From positions 8,556,001-8,620,000 of the forward strand of contig JASJZH010000004.1 of assembly GCA_037178975.1 (NCBI GenBank): a stretch of DNA of 64,000 bases, written 5' to 3'. Positions within the stretch are counted from its first letter, which is position 1; each line of letters opens with the position of its first letter. Under the pieces are notes generated by a model. It was given only the letters and a program-made list of their open reading frames with translations, did not search any database and was not told the origin of the DNA. This stretch comes from Oscheius tipulae. Its lineage: Eukaryota; Nematoda; Chromadorea; Rhabditida; Rhabditidae. The translations under genes were made by a program, and so were the position numbers. This document shows positions 11,020 through 22,547 of the stretch, in pieces.

Positions 11020-11752
11020 CTGTCCGTCGCTGAAATATTGACGTCATATGACCATTGTTTTGAGGTGAATCACCGAAGAAAGCAGATAGAAAGAGAAGAA
11101 AGACGATAAAAGAAGGAAAACCTTCGTTCTCGCCCACCATTTCACTGCGAATCTACTAACACTCAGTGGTTACATACCCAGAATATAAAATCAAGTGATT
11201 TTTAATCGGAAATGTTGGGGTAACTTGGAAAATTAACTACAAAACAGGCTGTTTTGTCATATGATCGTTGCTGTGGACTATTAGAGTCAAATGAATATGA
11301 GAAACACGACAAAAGGAGAAAATAACCAGGAATGAATAAAATGACACTAGAAAAACTTGATGCGGAACCCAGGGAGACTTCTCATGAGTGACTCAGCTTT
11401 GTTTGCACTAGCTATGAACAACAGTAGGTCGATAAAATACTTCGAAGTGCAATTCAGATACTAGAGCTGAAAATCGAACAGTTCAGGTCGTTCATGTCAC
11501 GAGACATGGAGATCATTTATTGCCGAAACGAGAAAATATTAGGATGCATATTATTGGAACGTAGAGGACAGGAAAGTTACGTGCGGACAACATTGAGTTA
11601 CGTGTGGGACTGATCAACGCGGGAAAAACTTTCTACAAAAAATGGCAGTGGATTACAGGATAATAATTATTTCAACACAGTCTTAGTGTTGCGAGTTGCG
11701 CGGGAGGGATGTACAGATAGACGAGGATCGAGGAGAAGGCAGCTTGCGATTT

Positions 11753-12473
11753 TTAGGCGTTCTTCTGTGGAGCTCCAGTGGGTCCAGCTGGCTGTCCGGG
11801 TCCGGGCTGCTTCTTGCTCATCAGGTAGCGATGGATATGGGGAATGACTCCTGAAATTTGAGATGTTTGAGCAGGTTCCGACAGCTGGAGGTCACGGTAA
11901 ACAGGTTTGGTTATCGATTGGCACGAATTTAAACAGAAAAATTGGATCTTTAGCTCAGGAAATGATGAATGGAATGGGTTCTTGGCAACTTTGTATAGAA
12001 AAATAGGATTGAGGCGCCAAGAAATAGATAAAACACCCACCTCCTCCGGCGATGGTGGCCTTGATAAGCGTGTCGAGCTCCTCGTCTCCTCGAATAGCTA
12101 GATGAAGATGGCGAGGGGTGATTCTCTTCACTTTGAGATCCTTGGAGGCGTTTCCGGCCAACTCCAGCACTTCGGCGGTCAGGTACTCCAAAATGGCGGC
12201 ACTGAAAATCGATAAATGAGTGCTTTCAGGAGGAATCTGGGTCAAATAAAGAGTGTAAGGGTCGTAGTTGTTGAAAACGTAGACAAAAAGAAGTAGAAGG
12301 TACCTATATACGGCAGCAGTGGCTCCAACACGTCCGTGAGACGTTGTGCGCTGCTTGAGGAAGCGGTGAATACGTCCGACGGGGAACTGGAGACCAGCAC
12401 GAGCACTCCTGGAGATGACCTTCGACTTAGACTTTCCAGAGTCTTTTCCAGCTTTGCCTTTTCCTCCAGCCAT
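11753..12473 (-). CDS. htz-1: Histone variant H2A.Z
   Basis: Three exons (12304-12473, 12041-12201, 11753-11850) encode 142 residues. The histone fold is complete: [15 protein letters not shown], the H2A.Z-type loop [34 protein letters not shown], and the acidic-patch [19 protein letters not shown]2A.Z-specific features include the GKDSGK N-terminus and [11 protein letters not shown] (canonical H2A has RNDEELNKLL). The Pro/Gly/Gln-rich C-terminal tail after the docking domain resembles nematode HTZ-1. It is incorporated by SWR1-type complexes at promoters. Having introns, unlike replication-dependent histones, fits a replacement variant. It is divergently arranged with wapl-1. Confidence 0.96.
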
Positions 12474-13409
12474 TGTATTTTTTTCTATTAAAAAAACCTT
12501 TTATATTTCAAGAGAGAAGAAGTGATGAAGAGAGTGCAATATAGGAAGAGGAGAAAAATAAGAGGCGATCGAAGGGAGAGCTCGGCTAAAGACGCGCGAC
12601 GCCGGTTTCGGGCGGGAACGCGAATGGCGTGGGGGACGCTGCTCGAAAAGCTGGCGTCTTGCCAAGAATATTGGATGCGCAGGTTCGCTGCGGCCACGGT
12701 AGTTTGGAGCGCAATTGGCAATGGTCCAAATTCTTGAAAAAAAAAGATTCTTTCGAAGCTTAGACATTCCTACAGGCTTTTCCAGCCGTTTTTCTTCACG
12801 AATATGACTAACTTTACTTTGTGCAATCGCTCGAATGTGTGTCTTTCTTTCAAAACAGGTCAATAGAACAAAGATAGGAAAAACTGCAACACAGCAGAAG
12901 AAACCTTGAAAAGAATAAGTTTTTCTTTAGGAAAACCGGCCAGCAAATGAGGAATCGGTTTGGTTACTGTAGGATTGTGACAGGAACCTTGGGAGCTCCC
13001 GCTACAAGCAGCCCTTTAAACGAAAAATTTGACTTTCGGAAATTTTCCCATCACTTTTCAAGCCTTTTTTCTTGTCGAACTCCCGGTGTTTTTCTTTGGG
13101 CGAATTGTAAACAAAAGAAAAGCAGAATCAGATCCAGCGGAAGTGAAATGACCAAGTTAGACTAACAGAGATGTAAGGTTGCTTTTCGCTTCGCTGTTGT
13201 GTCCCCAGATCAATTTCCTTCTCTGCTTTTCCAGCTTTTACCCTTGGGGCAGATGAATTAATACTTTTCAGGCCCTGGGAGGTACAGTACGGGGTGTAGA
13301 CGGTCGTTGAAGTTACTAACCTGAGCGTGCAGTCGCCTAAATCCAGGTAAGACCTCTTTCTTTTCGATTCCGAGCCTATTTGCGAATTCAAATGACAAGA
13401 TTGTTCAGA
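12474..13409. promoter_or_regulatory. Divergent promoter region, htz-1 / wapl-1
   Basis: These 936 bases separate the starts of two chromatin genes transcribed away from each other, so both promoters must lie here. The open frames on both strands show no conserved domain. I identified no specific factor site. Confidence 0.5.
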
Positions 13410-16400
13410 ATGGCAAGTTTTGGAGCCGGGAAGGGTAGCAGAGGCTATGGCGACTTCGGTCCCTCTAGCAGTGCCAGTTCTCTCTTTGACGCAGCCTTCT
13501 CTAAACCGTGAGCCTTTCTTGTCTTCCAATAATGCAAAAAAGAGTTCAGTGTTGTGAAAAAGAGATTCAACAAGACTCTGAGCACCGGTGTTCAAAATGA
13601 GGAGCCAATGCTGCCCTCGGTCTCTGAGGCTCTCAATAACTCTCCTCAACAAGTCTTCTCCCCTCCAATCAGCCTCCCTGAGAGCAATTCGACGGATGGG
13701 AATACGGAGGATCGGGTTGGTATCGGTCTTTTCCTCAGTTTCCAATAAGTTTTGACCAGTAAATTAGCGATGGATTTAGATTACGTAATCCAAAAAAGCG
13801 GTACGCAAATTTATGTCTCTATGAACGACAATTTGCGACAAACATCTTGAATTTGTTTTTGTGAAGTTTTGCCCACTTCCAATTTTTTTTCTCATGCAAT
13901 CGCCTCAAGATGTTCACAATCCTGAGTTTTCAGAACATCGAGGAAAGTGACAGCGACGACGAGCCTATGGACGATCTGCCCTCGTCCCGACTAAAACTAA
14001 CCCGGACCACTGCCCCAGAAAGGTAAGCAGTGGTTTGCAGACTTTTTGTCACGATTGCGCAGCGCATTGGGGATATGTTGCGAGTCTTTGGTATTTTGTA
14101 GTCATTTTACAACGTTTGTTCGCAAAGATACTGATTCCATTACGCCTATGCTATGCTTTCAAGACATGTTTTACCGTTCTTTGCACAAAAATAGGCAAAA
14201 TTGGCTGTAAAACCACTCCTGATCAGTTTTCTTCGTAAACATCCGTTTTAGCAGTCTAAAACGCACCGCACCAACTTCCTCAACCTACGATTTCGAAGAC
14301 GACTTTGGTGAGGAAATGGAGGCCAAGCCGAGCAGTCCGCCACTGAAGAAGGAGAAGAAGGACAGCCCTGAACGTTCGTTTTTCCTTTATCATCTTACTC
14401 AACAAGAGCTTACAGTAGTGCAGTCAAAGTTCGCGCAGAAAGAACGTCGCCACATCCCGGTTTACAAGCACAAGTGGACGGAAAACGACGAGGAGGAGGA
14501 GGATTTCGACAAGCCGAAGCAAAACGCGAATGTGTCCAATGCTGGGAGAGTCAGAAGAGTCATGGACGCGGCTCAGTGTCTCGAATCGGGAGAACTCGAC
14601 GACTTCAAGCAGGATCTCATCTACCTGCAGAGCTCTCTCCAGGACTCCAATGCCTCGCTCAATATCAAGATTCTCAGGTTTGTGGTGTCTATACAAATCA
14701 AAAATGACTCGGGTTCGACTTCCGTGTTGATATTTTTGTCTATTGACGAAACCCTGAAAACCGCTCTCAAAAAGTTTTTTTTGTATCGGTTGTTGGAGGA
14801 AGTATAAATATTTTGGACAATTTTCCTATCTCGCGCGTCTTTCCGATTTTTGCACCGAATTCAAACTGGATAGCACCTTAGGCCTCGCTTTAATATTCAA
14901 TTGTCCCTCTTCCAGCGCCTTCACCCTGGCCAAGAAGTGCGCCAAGAGGAACTTCCGTCTCTTTCTTCGCGAAAAGGCCGGCTTCGACTACATCATCAAG
15001 ATGTTCCCCGACGCTGCCAAGGATCCCTGCCTCGCTCTATGCGTTTCCGCCTTCATCTATATGCTCGCGCGCGATTTCGCCTCGATGAAGGTCGACACTG
15101 GCAGCTTCCGAATCATCGCCCAACTGCTGAAAGTTGAGGCGACGGAAAAAAGTCCCGAGTACAAGAAGTACGCTGACAAGGTGAATTTAAACTTTTTGTG
15201 TGGTTAAAAAATAGTTACTTCAGATCTGGTCGGTTTTCGACGAGTACCTCGATCAGACGGAGACAATGGGGAAAAGATGCACCTTCGACATCTCCAAGGA
15301 GGCTCTCTCGCCCTCGGCTCTCATCCTGGAAGCTCTCGTCTATCTCCTGGCTCGGAATCAGGACGTGGACTTCAAGACGGAGTTTATGAACCACGGGTGT
15401 CTGACCTTCGTTGTCAGTAAAAGTAGGCTTTTTTCGTTTTCCTTCTTACAGAATGCCCAAAATACTGTTTGGCTCTAATACTTTTATATTTCTCTTTGGG
15501 GGACATTGAATTGTTTCGACTCTGCTCAACATGCCGTTTGACGGGGGCTTCTGACGCCATACACTCTTAGTCCAGAAACCGGCTCACCCAATTCCTATGT
15601 TTTTTTTTATCGAACAACTAGATTGTTCGGGTCCCGGATTCTTCACAAAAGCACAGTTTTCTATTCTCGCTGAAATTGCAAAAAAAGATAAACCTTAGTT
15701 AGTTTTTTGGACTTGCTCATCCTATCCATTTCCAGTCGAACAAGTCATCCTGACCCTGCTTCACGACAAAACCACTGACGAGAAAAGAGTCAAAAAGCTC
15801 CTCCACGTCCTGGAACGAGCGTTCCGCATCATCGAACACTCGACAACACTGCATAAGAAAAATCAGAACTTTTTGATTTCGCACCGAGGCAGCAACATCC
15901 TCCAGATGTGCGGAAAGTGGGTCCTTTTTTACTTTATGAATGCAGTAAAATGTGCAGAATGACAGCTCTCGTCCATACACGGATCCCGGAGCTGCCAGAA
16001 GGATCTCCGATGGTGGAAAATTACCTCAAGTGTCTTTCTCTCGTGGCCAGAGTACTATGTAATCTCTCGCACGACAGCGGTACGTTTTCTTGCCCTTTTC
16101 AAGATTATATCGTTCGTTGACGCTATTATCGCATTCGTACAGACCTAAAAGCCTGGAGCACAGTCTGACAAAGCCGAATATTGAAACAAAGAGCTGTCCA
16201 AATTGTCCAAGTTCACGTTTAGCGAATTTTGAATATGCTATGCTTTTCGACTAGTTTTAATTGCTAGAAGCATCGAGTAGGCTGTTTTTTGCGCAAACGA
16301 AAACAAGATCGGTGTAAATTAGGGATAGGAAAATGAGTCAAGATAAATGTAGTTCTGTCATGGCAAAGACTCTGGTGCTGCTTCCAAACTAAGAATTTGT

Positions 16401-17596
16401 TGGAGAATGGAAACGAGTGACTGAATCATTTTCCAGAACTCTGCTCTTCGAAACTCGGCCAAATCGACGGCTTCCTTCTTCTTTGTCTCCAGTCCTTTAC
16501 CTATCTGGCCCCAAAATACGGCACTACCGAGAAGAAATTCGATCTCATGGTCATGGTTCGTCTTTCCTGTTTTCCGACTAAAAACTCCATTCAGATGCTC
16601 GGTCTGCTGGTGAATCTCGTCGAAAAGGTGAACTCGAATCGCAACAAGGTCCTGAATTCGACTGTACAATTCTTCGCGGACGATGGAAGAGTCACAGAAG
16701 AGAAGGGGCTCGTGGCCCTCGTCAAGAGATTCGTGACCCACGAGGAGAAGGCCCGCTCCCATGACGAGGATCTGGACAAGGAGCTCGCGTTCGAGGAGCC
16801 CGGCGAGGAGGAGAATTCCGAGGAGGACGAGGAGCCCCGAGCCAGTCAGAATGGCCGACTGGACAGGGGCAAAATTGATGATTTGAGCGAGGCCGAGATG
16901 CTGGCTGCTGTTCAGAACGCCATGGGCAAAGCCAGTGCTCATATGGAGGACAGCGTCGTGGCCTCATATCTGGCTCTCGTCATCGGATGTCTCCTCCAGC
17001 AGCATGATGTAGGCTTTTTTTGGTCTGTTTTTGTGAAAAATAGTATTTTAGGAACGGGTAGCCGAGGTGAAAGCTGCTCTCCCGAATGGAGACATGTCGA
17101 CGATGAAGGATCAACTTCAGCGATTCCAGGAATTCATGAGATTGGCTGTAAGTTTGGTTTTTGTTTGAAAGTTGTCAGGTTGATTGTATTTTGGAAGTCT
17201 GCTAGTGGACTTGATCGTTTCCTGACAGGATCGTCTAGTTCCAGCTGCTTTTTTTTGTCTCAGAATCTTGATTTAAAATCGTTATATCGGCTCAGGGAGG
17301 GATTAAGCCAATTTGTTAGTATATCCCGATATCCTTATCCAAAAGGCTATCGAATGACACCTTGATCGATGAAAAATTCATCTGTGACCCAACATGGTTT
17401 CCTTGTAAGAAACTCCGAAACGGCGTCAATGCTTCCCCAAAAGAACCTAAGACGTCAACTGTCTGTCGGAAATGCACAGAAGTCCAAAACATACTCAATT
17501 CGAACAAAACATTCTTGTTTTTAGAACCCGAAGAGCCGCGGCTGCAGTTCAATTGGCAAAATCATCGGCGTCCTGGACGACCTCGAAAGAAGCTAG
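13410..17596 (+). CDS. wapl-1: WAPL cohesin-release factor
   Basis: Thirteen exons keep frame: 13410-13507, 13550-13715, 13934-14022, 14252-14373, 14416-14677, 14916-15180, 15224-15416, 15736-15916, 15958-16079, 16437-16555, 16595-17008, 17052-17147, 17525-17596; 732 aa. WAPL with PDS5 opens the SMC3-kleisin gate and unloads cohesin from chromatin. The N-terminal ~200 residues are Ser/Pro-rich and acidic, as usual. From about residue 230 the conserved WAPL domain is clear: QCLESGELDDFKQDLIYL, SAFTLAKKCAKRNFRLFLR, CLALCVSAFIYMLARDF, LLGLLVNLVEK-type helices, then an acidic insert (EEPGEEENSEEDEE) near 615-630. The start is set by TTGTTCAG ending 1 nt before the ATG, which looks like a trans-splice acceptor. 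Length is close to C. elegans WAPL-1. Confidence 0.93.
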
Positions 17597-18603
17597 ATGT
17601 CTCTTTACATCCCTTCGTTCCCTCTTCATTCACAAAAACCAGTGATTTCTCTCCTACTTTGCCTCCCAAATATCGGTGTCTCTCCCGCAAAAAACCAAGC
17701 CAAGTGACGTTCTTTTCCCCTCCCGAGCCAATAGAAACCAGGGTATTTTATATTTTCCACTTTCCGCCACTTTTCTGTACCATTTTTTCTACCCGTTTCC
17801 CCATCGACACTCATTCTGCCTTGCAATTAACCCCCAGTCTCTCTTGTCCTTTTTGGGACGGAAATAAACTGAGTTTTCGCCAAAGAGATAAAATAGCGAT
17901 GAGTCTCTTTCCACCATCATTTGCTGTTATCTACTTTACGACTCTCAACACGGTCGTGCCCATAGCCAACGGCTTGTTAGTGCTCTCGGGCGTGTCCTCA
18001 CTTCGACTCTCAGCTATCTGAAATGCAATTCACCATCTTGACAGGTTGTTATTGCATGTTTTTGAAGTGATTACATTAGTGAGAGGCCCAGATTGACAGT
18101 AGGGGATAATCGAAAGAGTAAAATCTGTGGTTAGACGGTGTAATATTGTTTAGCAAAAACCCAATTTATGCGGTTGTATGCTCCAAAAGGATAGCCAAAG
18201 TTCGATCCGAAACAAGATCAAAACTCTTCGTTTAGCTTCACTGTTCTGGATTTCCAGATTCATAATAATTGTTGCTCGAACTTCAGACATTGGAATGAGC
18301 AGATTACACAGAAAATCATAGGTTCGATCTGAGCATCCCTCCTTTCCCAGCTTTTTTAGTAAAATGGTCCCTGTTTTTCATACCTGGACTACCATTCCGC
18401 GAATTTCAAAAACTTTTTCTAAAACCACTTCGCATGAGCTATTACTGGCGTCCCTAAGGCAAATAGTGTACAGTAACAGCATTTTCATCAATAGCTTTGA
18501 GTTGTTCATTCCTTTTTCAGTCTTTTTGTACTTATGTATCGGTTCCCTTCTAGCAATTTTTTTGTTTATTCTGCAACCTTTACCACCGATTAGCGTTCAG
18601 TCT
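17597..18603. other. Intergenic, no gene seen
   Basis: 3' flank of wapl-1 (AATAAA near 17863) and 5' flank of the next gene. The long open frame crossing 17596 is read-through without domain content. Confidence 0.45.
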
Positions 18604-20080
18604 ATGCCCTGTAACTAATAGGCTTGAGCCAATAATTAGTACAGTCATGTAAGTATTCCGATCGTCACTATTTTCCGCGAAGAAAATAATTTACAGTACT
18701 GGCCCTGGCCAGCTATGCAGTCGCTCAACGTGGAGCAACAGACAACTGTAACCAGCAGCGTCTTATGGCCTGTTCCTCTGCTCTCGGAACCTTCTGGAAA
18801 ACTGAGTGAGTTTTCCGGGAAAGACAAACAGTACATTCTTTAGCACCTCGAACATCTGGAAGAGTCTGGACTATTTCACTCGTGCCATCGACAGCAACAT
18901 CCATACTCCCTACATCCAGGACAACTATCTCCGCGTTTGCAAGTTTGTCATTCTGTTGTTTTTGTGTCGGTAGATTAGGCTGTTGGATGGTCTGTAGGGA
19001 CAATTAGGTTAGATCGCAAGCAGCTGTTATTGTCTTTGATGATGTCCAGCTGTGACGTGGGAAGGGGGCATGTCGAAGCCATTGGCAGAGAATCATGGGA
19101 AAAGGTTGTGCTGGAAAATAGAAGGATCGATCTTACTCTAATCATATTGAGAAGTTTGACACATTAATGAAGTTTTTAAAGAGACAGCTGTCTTTCTAGT
19201 AATCTCGCAAAAGTAAATAAAGTTCTGTATCCATTATCGGATTCACGACCTTAAACTGACAAATTTAATAGCTGACTCGACCTATGTGGGAGCGAAAAAC
19301 ATTTAAAGAACTGCTATCCAGTGCTGTAAAGAGATTGTGCCTTTGAAGTCTGGGAGCTGAGCTGATTTATAAAGTCGCGAAAGTTCAGACGAAGGGAGAA
19401 TATATTATTGACACAGCTTTGATTACTATATCTTGCTACCAAGTGGAGTAAATTGGTTAATTCAAACCGATCGGTCAAACTTTTCGCCTGAAAGTGTTAC
19501 CTCTAGTAGGACAGTGCTGTTCGGCTCCACGAAGTAGAAGGCCCTAAATTTTACTAACAAGTTCTAGACAAGCAGTAAACAAGTTTTTGCAGTGGTTTCT
19601 CACAATTCTACGCCTGTCTCGGACAGGACAACATCCGCAACTGTCTCGGAACCATCGGCTTCCTCGGAATGGGCTTCGACCCGACCACAGCCTACGAGTA
19701 CGAGGGAACCATGGCTGCCTGGCGTTTCAAGTGCGGCGGCGGCTTCTTCATGACCTACCAGAATGCCGATCTCTCCCAGTGTACCCAGAACGTTCACATC
19801 AACTACAACAACGAGATGATGAACTACATTACTCAGTACACCGTCAACGCCACAGTCGACCCTTCAGGTTCCTGTACCTACGCCCAGACACTGATGAACA
19901 ACATCGGAACCACCTACGGAACTGGTTGTCGTACTGTTGATCAGGTATTGATAGTGGCTAGGGAGGGGGACTTTTGAGTTTCAGGAACAGGGACGTGTCT
20001 ACGGATGTCAGTCGATCAGAGAGTACACCAACGCACAGTTCAGTCACTGCCAGCATGTCACCACTTGCAAGAAGCAGTAA
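18604..20080 (+). CDS. Secreted Cys-rich protein, DUF19-like
   Basis: Model: 18604-18610, 18697-18805, 18844-18942, 19593-19944, 19985-20080; 220 aa. The first exon is only 7 nt (ATG CCC T). It follows a GTTCAG acceptor by 3 nt and gives a short signal peptide, MPLLALASYAVAQ. A missed upstream exon is possible, so the start is uncertain. The mature chain has about 14 Cys spaced as in nematode DUF19 proteins (Pfam PF01579): CNQQRLMAC, CLGQDNIRNCLG, FKCGGGFF, CTQN, CTYAQT, CRTVDQ, CQSIREYT and a final HCQHVTTC. These are abundant secreted proteins of unknown function. One intron is 650 nt and could hide a short exon. Poly(A) signal AATAAA near 20107. Confidence 0.7.
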
Positions 20081-20570
20081 GACACAGAGTGCAAAATGAA
20101 GATGTGAATAAATTATGACTATCCTGGTTGTTCGGAGAATTTCTACAGGCTCACACGAGACATACCCTGGGCCTGTTGAGGGAGACTGGTAACACAGTCA
20201 GCGGTATTCAGTGTCTTGTTGCCTGAACTTTAACTATAGACTGTGTCCCCTTCAAGAAAATATTTCTTGTAACTAATAAGAGCAGACAACTAGATTTTTG
20301 ACAGAGAAAATTGATTCTCTAGTTTTTGTTTCTCTGAAGAAGTACTGCACCTTTTGTTCAACATGCCAAGCCTTACTCTATCAGAATTCGCCTCCTAATT
20401 GAAGCCAGATGCTTCTCTGCTGCTCGCCTGTGCTGCTGTGTCCTCTACCGAAGAAATGGCTCTCGTCGTCTGTAGCCTTCAACTGTTCTACTCTGTCGTC
20501 AGCTGTCGTCTTCCATCAATCAGGTCCAGTGTTTTCTACCTTTTCTAAGAACTTTTGCAACTCTTTCGCT

Positions 20571-20649
20571 CTCATAACCTTTCTCTTCTCACCGAGACTA
20601 GAATCTGCGGTAGTAAACCAGTTATGAAAGCTTCAGTCTTCAGCCCGTG
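20571..20649 (+). repeat. Direct repeat, copy 1, left of the second S1-like gene
   Basis: CATAACCTTTCTCTTCTCAC followed by a GAGACTAG core, CTGCGGTAGT and GAAAGCTTCAGTCTTCAGCC recurs at 21705-21790 in the same orientation. The copies differ by a few substitutions and a short insertion. Confidence 0.75.
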
Positions 20650-20923
20650 CATTCCGACCTTATACGCATACTTTCATTTGATTGTGTTTTTTCATTGACA
20701 GATTGAACAGTTTGGTCACCAAGCTAGCAACAGTTTGGTTCTCATTTCCTAGTCTCGCTGTATCCGAAATTTGCTGCTAGTCGTTTAGAGTCGAATCAAA
20801 CTGTTTTCCGGCTAAACAACCGACTGCGGAGTGAAAAAAGTGTTTTCAAACTGTTTTTATTTCCGAGTCATAAACTATATGCAAACGAGACACTGTGACC
20901 GGTGTATGAACATCTACGTTTGG

Positions 20924-20930
20924 TATAAAA
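20924..20930 (+). promoter_or_regulatory. TATA box of the second S1-like gene
   Basis: TATAAAA begins 40 nt before the ATG at 20964, the same geometry as at the other S1-like gene. Confidence 0.6.
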
Positions 20931-20963
20931 GGACATCCCGACAGACACTTGTTTCAAAACGAA

Positions 20964-21554
20964 ATGAAAGTTTTCCATTCCTTCTATATAGCAGCACTTT
21001 GCTTTGCAGTGGCTGATGCCAGTATGTGAGTTCACACATCCAGTTACAAAGAAAGAAAGAGAGACAGAGACGCAGTCTTGCTTATTCCAACTTTTCAGTC
21101 CCGCTGCCTTCCTTGGAATAGGGAGTCTCAGTGCCGGAGGCTTGGTCGGTGGCGCTGCGATCTCTGCCATTGGAGCAATCATCAAGACCATCTTGAAAGC
21201 CAACAACCAGGAACGTTATGTGAGAGTGACCAACACCATGGGCAAAGACGTGGTCGTGACTGCAAACTGTGCCTCTGGAGACGACACAATCGAGGAGCAG
21301 AAGTTGAATGACGGAGAGGGATTCGCCTGGAAGTTCAGTGTGTTTTTGCTCTATACTTTCTCAATACCATTACAGAGGAAAGAATTGACGGCCGCACTCT
21401 TTTCTGGTGTGATGTGTCCACTTCAGACGGAAAGTCGAACCATTGGGACGTCTACAAGGGACACTGGGGAGATCAGAACTGGTTCCTTCGTGGTGACGGA
21501 ATCTACTATGCTAAAGCTGATGGCAGTGAGTTGACGAAGGATCACGATTGGTGA
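20964..21554 (+). CDS. Secreted S1-like protein with Gly/Ala-rich hydrophobic segment, copy 2
   Basis: Three exons (20964-21025, 21099-21337, 21376-21554) encode 159 residues. Residues 1-18 form a signal peptide. Residues about 23-50 form a second hydrophobic Gly/Ala-rich stretch (GIGSLSAGGLVGGAA then ISAIGAIIKTIL) absent from copy 1. The remaining ~105 residues read like the plant self-incompatibility S1/SPH domain: VRVTNTMGKD, a Cys then GDDTIEEQKL, DGEGFAWKF, RTLFWCDVS, HWDVYKG, and FLRGDGIYY. In plants this family shows a Cys, a D-D-D turn, L-x-x-G, W-x-F, F-W-C and dGiY in that order. The protein should be exported; the hydrophobic segment could be a propeptide or membrane-interacting helix. 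Poly(A) signal follows the stop. Direct repeats bracket the locus. Confidence 0.8.
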
Positions 21555-21704
21555 TCTGGGACCCTAATAAAGTGCTTGATTATATCTTGTTGCTGTCCGA
21601 CTTCCTGCAAAGCGAAAGTAAACTTTTATAGTTAGTCTCTTTGTAAAAGTTCTACTACTTGTTTTCGACTTCTAAAGAACTCGCTTCCTAGCGTCTGTCT
21701 GATT

Positions 21705-21790
21705 CTCATAACCTTTCTCTTCTCACCGAGACTAGGGTCTGCGGTAGTCCCGAGTAACCCAGATATGAAAGCTTCAGTCTTCAGCCCGTG
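21705..21790 (+). repeat. Direct repeat, copy 2, right of the second S1-like gene
   Basis: Second copy of the repeat described at 20571-20649. Similarity extends weakly upstream (TTCTAAAGAACTCGC versus TTCTAAGAACTTTTGC), suggesting the repeat unit is longer than the conserved core. Confidence 0.75.
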
Positions 21791-22547
21791 TCGCCGATTC
21801 GATCTTTGATTTTTCAAACCGGGTATTGGAGACTGGAGCGGTGTCGAGGTGGCTAGTGATTGGTGACTGGGAGGACATCCAAAAACATGATTTGTCATCA
21901 AATTCGGTCGATTCTTTTGCTCTCAGTAAATTTCAGGTGCTGTAGCTGTCGTGCAGTCATGTGTGCGTGTGTGTGTGTTTCCGAAAGCCGGTCATTGTTG
22001 CGTGAAGTGGTCAGACCTGGAAGAAGTACAGAAGACGAATACAAAAACAGTAATTGGGAGAACCAAATTTTTCCCAGAGACATGGAGAGTCGAGATAGAT
22101 TTACTGCTGAAAATTACTGTAGCAGCTTGCGCGTGTTTTTCAAAAGCAAGGGGCCGGTCAGTACTGCAAGGAGTCAGAGCAAGAAAAGCACATAGTGAAT
22201 CACGGAATCAGTTCTTAGGAGAGGGGTCATGCCCAACTACTCCTTGAAATCTGAACACTGACTATTTGACAGATCAGGCTGCCTACTCTGTCCGTGTTTT
22301 TCATTTGTCTAGTTACACAACTTCTTTTCCCTGATCAAGCAGTTAACAAATCTCATGATCCTATGAAAATATTTGTGGCCACTATATAATCCCGATCACT
22401 GACTATTTTGAAACGATTTCACCTGCTTTTCTACTCAATAACCTAAATATTTACCCCTGTTCAAAGTCTGTCGGCTCTTTGACCAGTTTCTAAACGAGCT
22501 TTTTCACTGAATACGATAAAACAGCTGCTCTTACTCATTGACCGACT
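21791..22547. other. Intergenic, no gene seen
   Basis: Open frames with a GTGTGTGTG tract near 21965 lack splice or domain support. The right part is the promoter side of the receptor at 22548. Confidence 0.4.

Noticed and set aside
13128-13745. A 205-residue open frame on the minus strand
   Set aside because: Antisense to wapl-1 exons 1-2 whose phases fit perfectly; composition mirrors the sense codons.
17362-18021. A 219-residue open frame on the plus strand
   Set aside because: It overlaps the last wapl-1 exon in a different frame, and the rest has no domain or splice logic; treated as chance.
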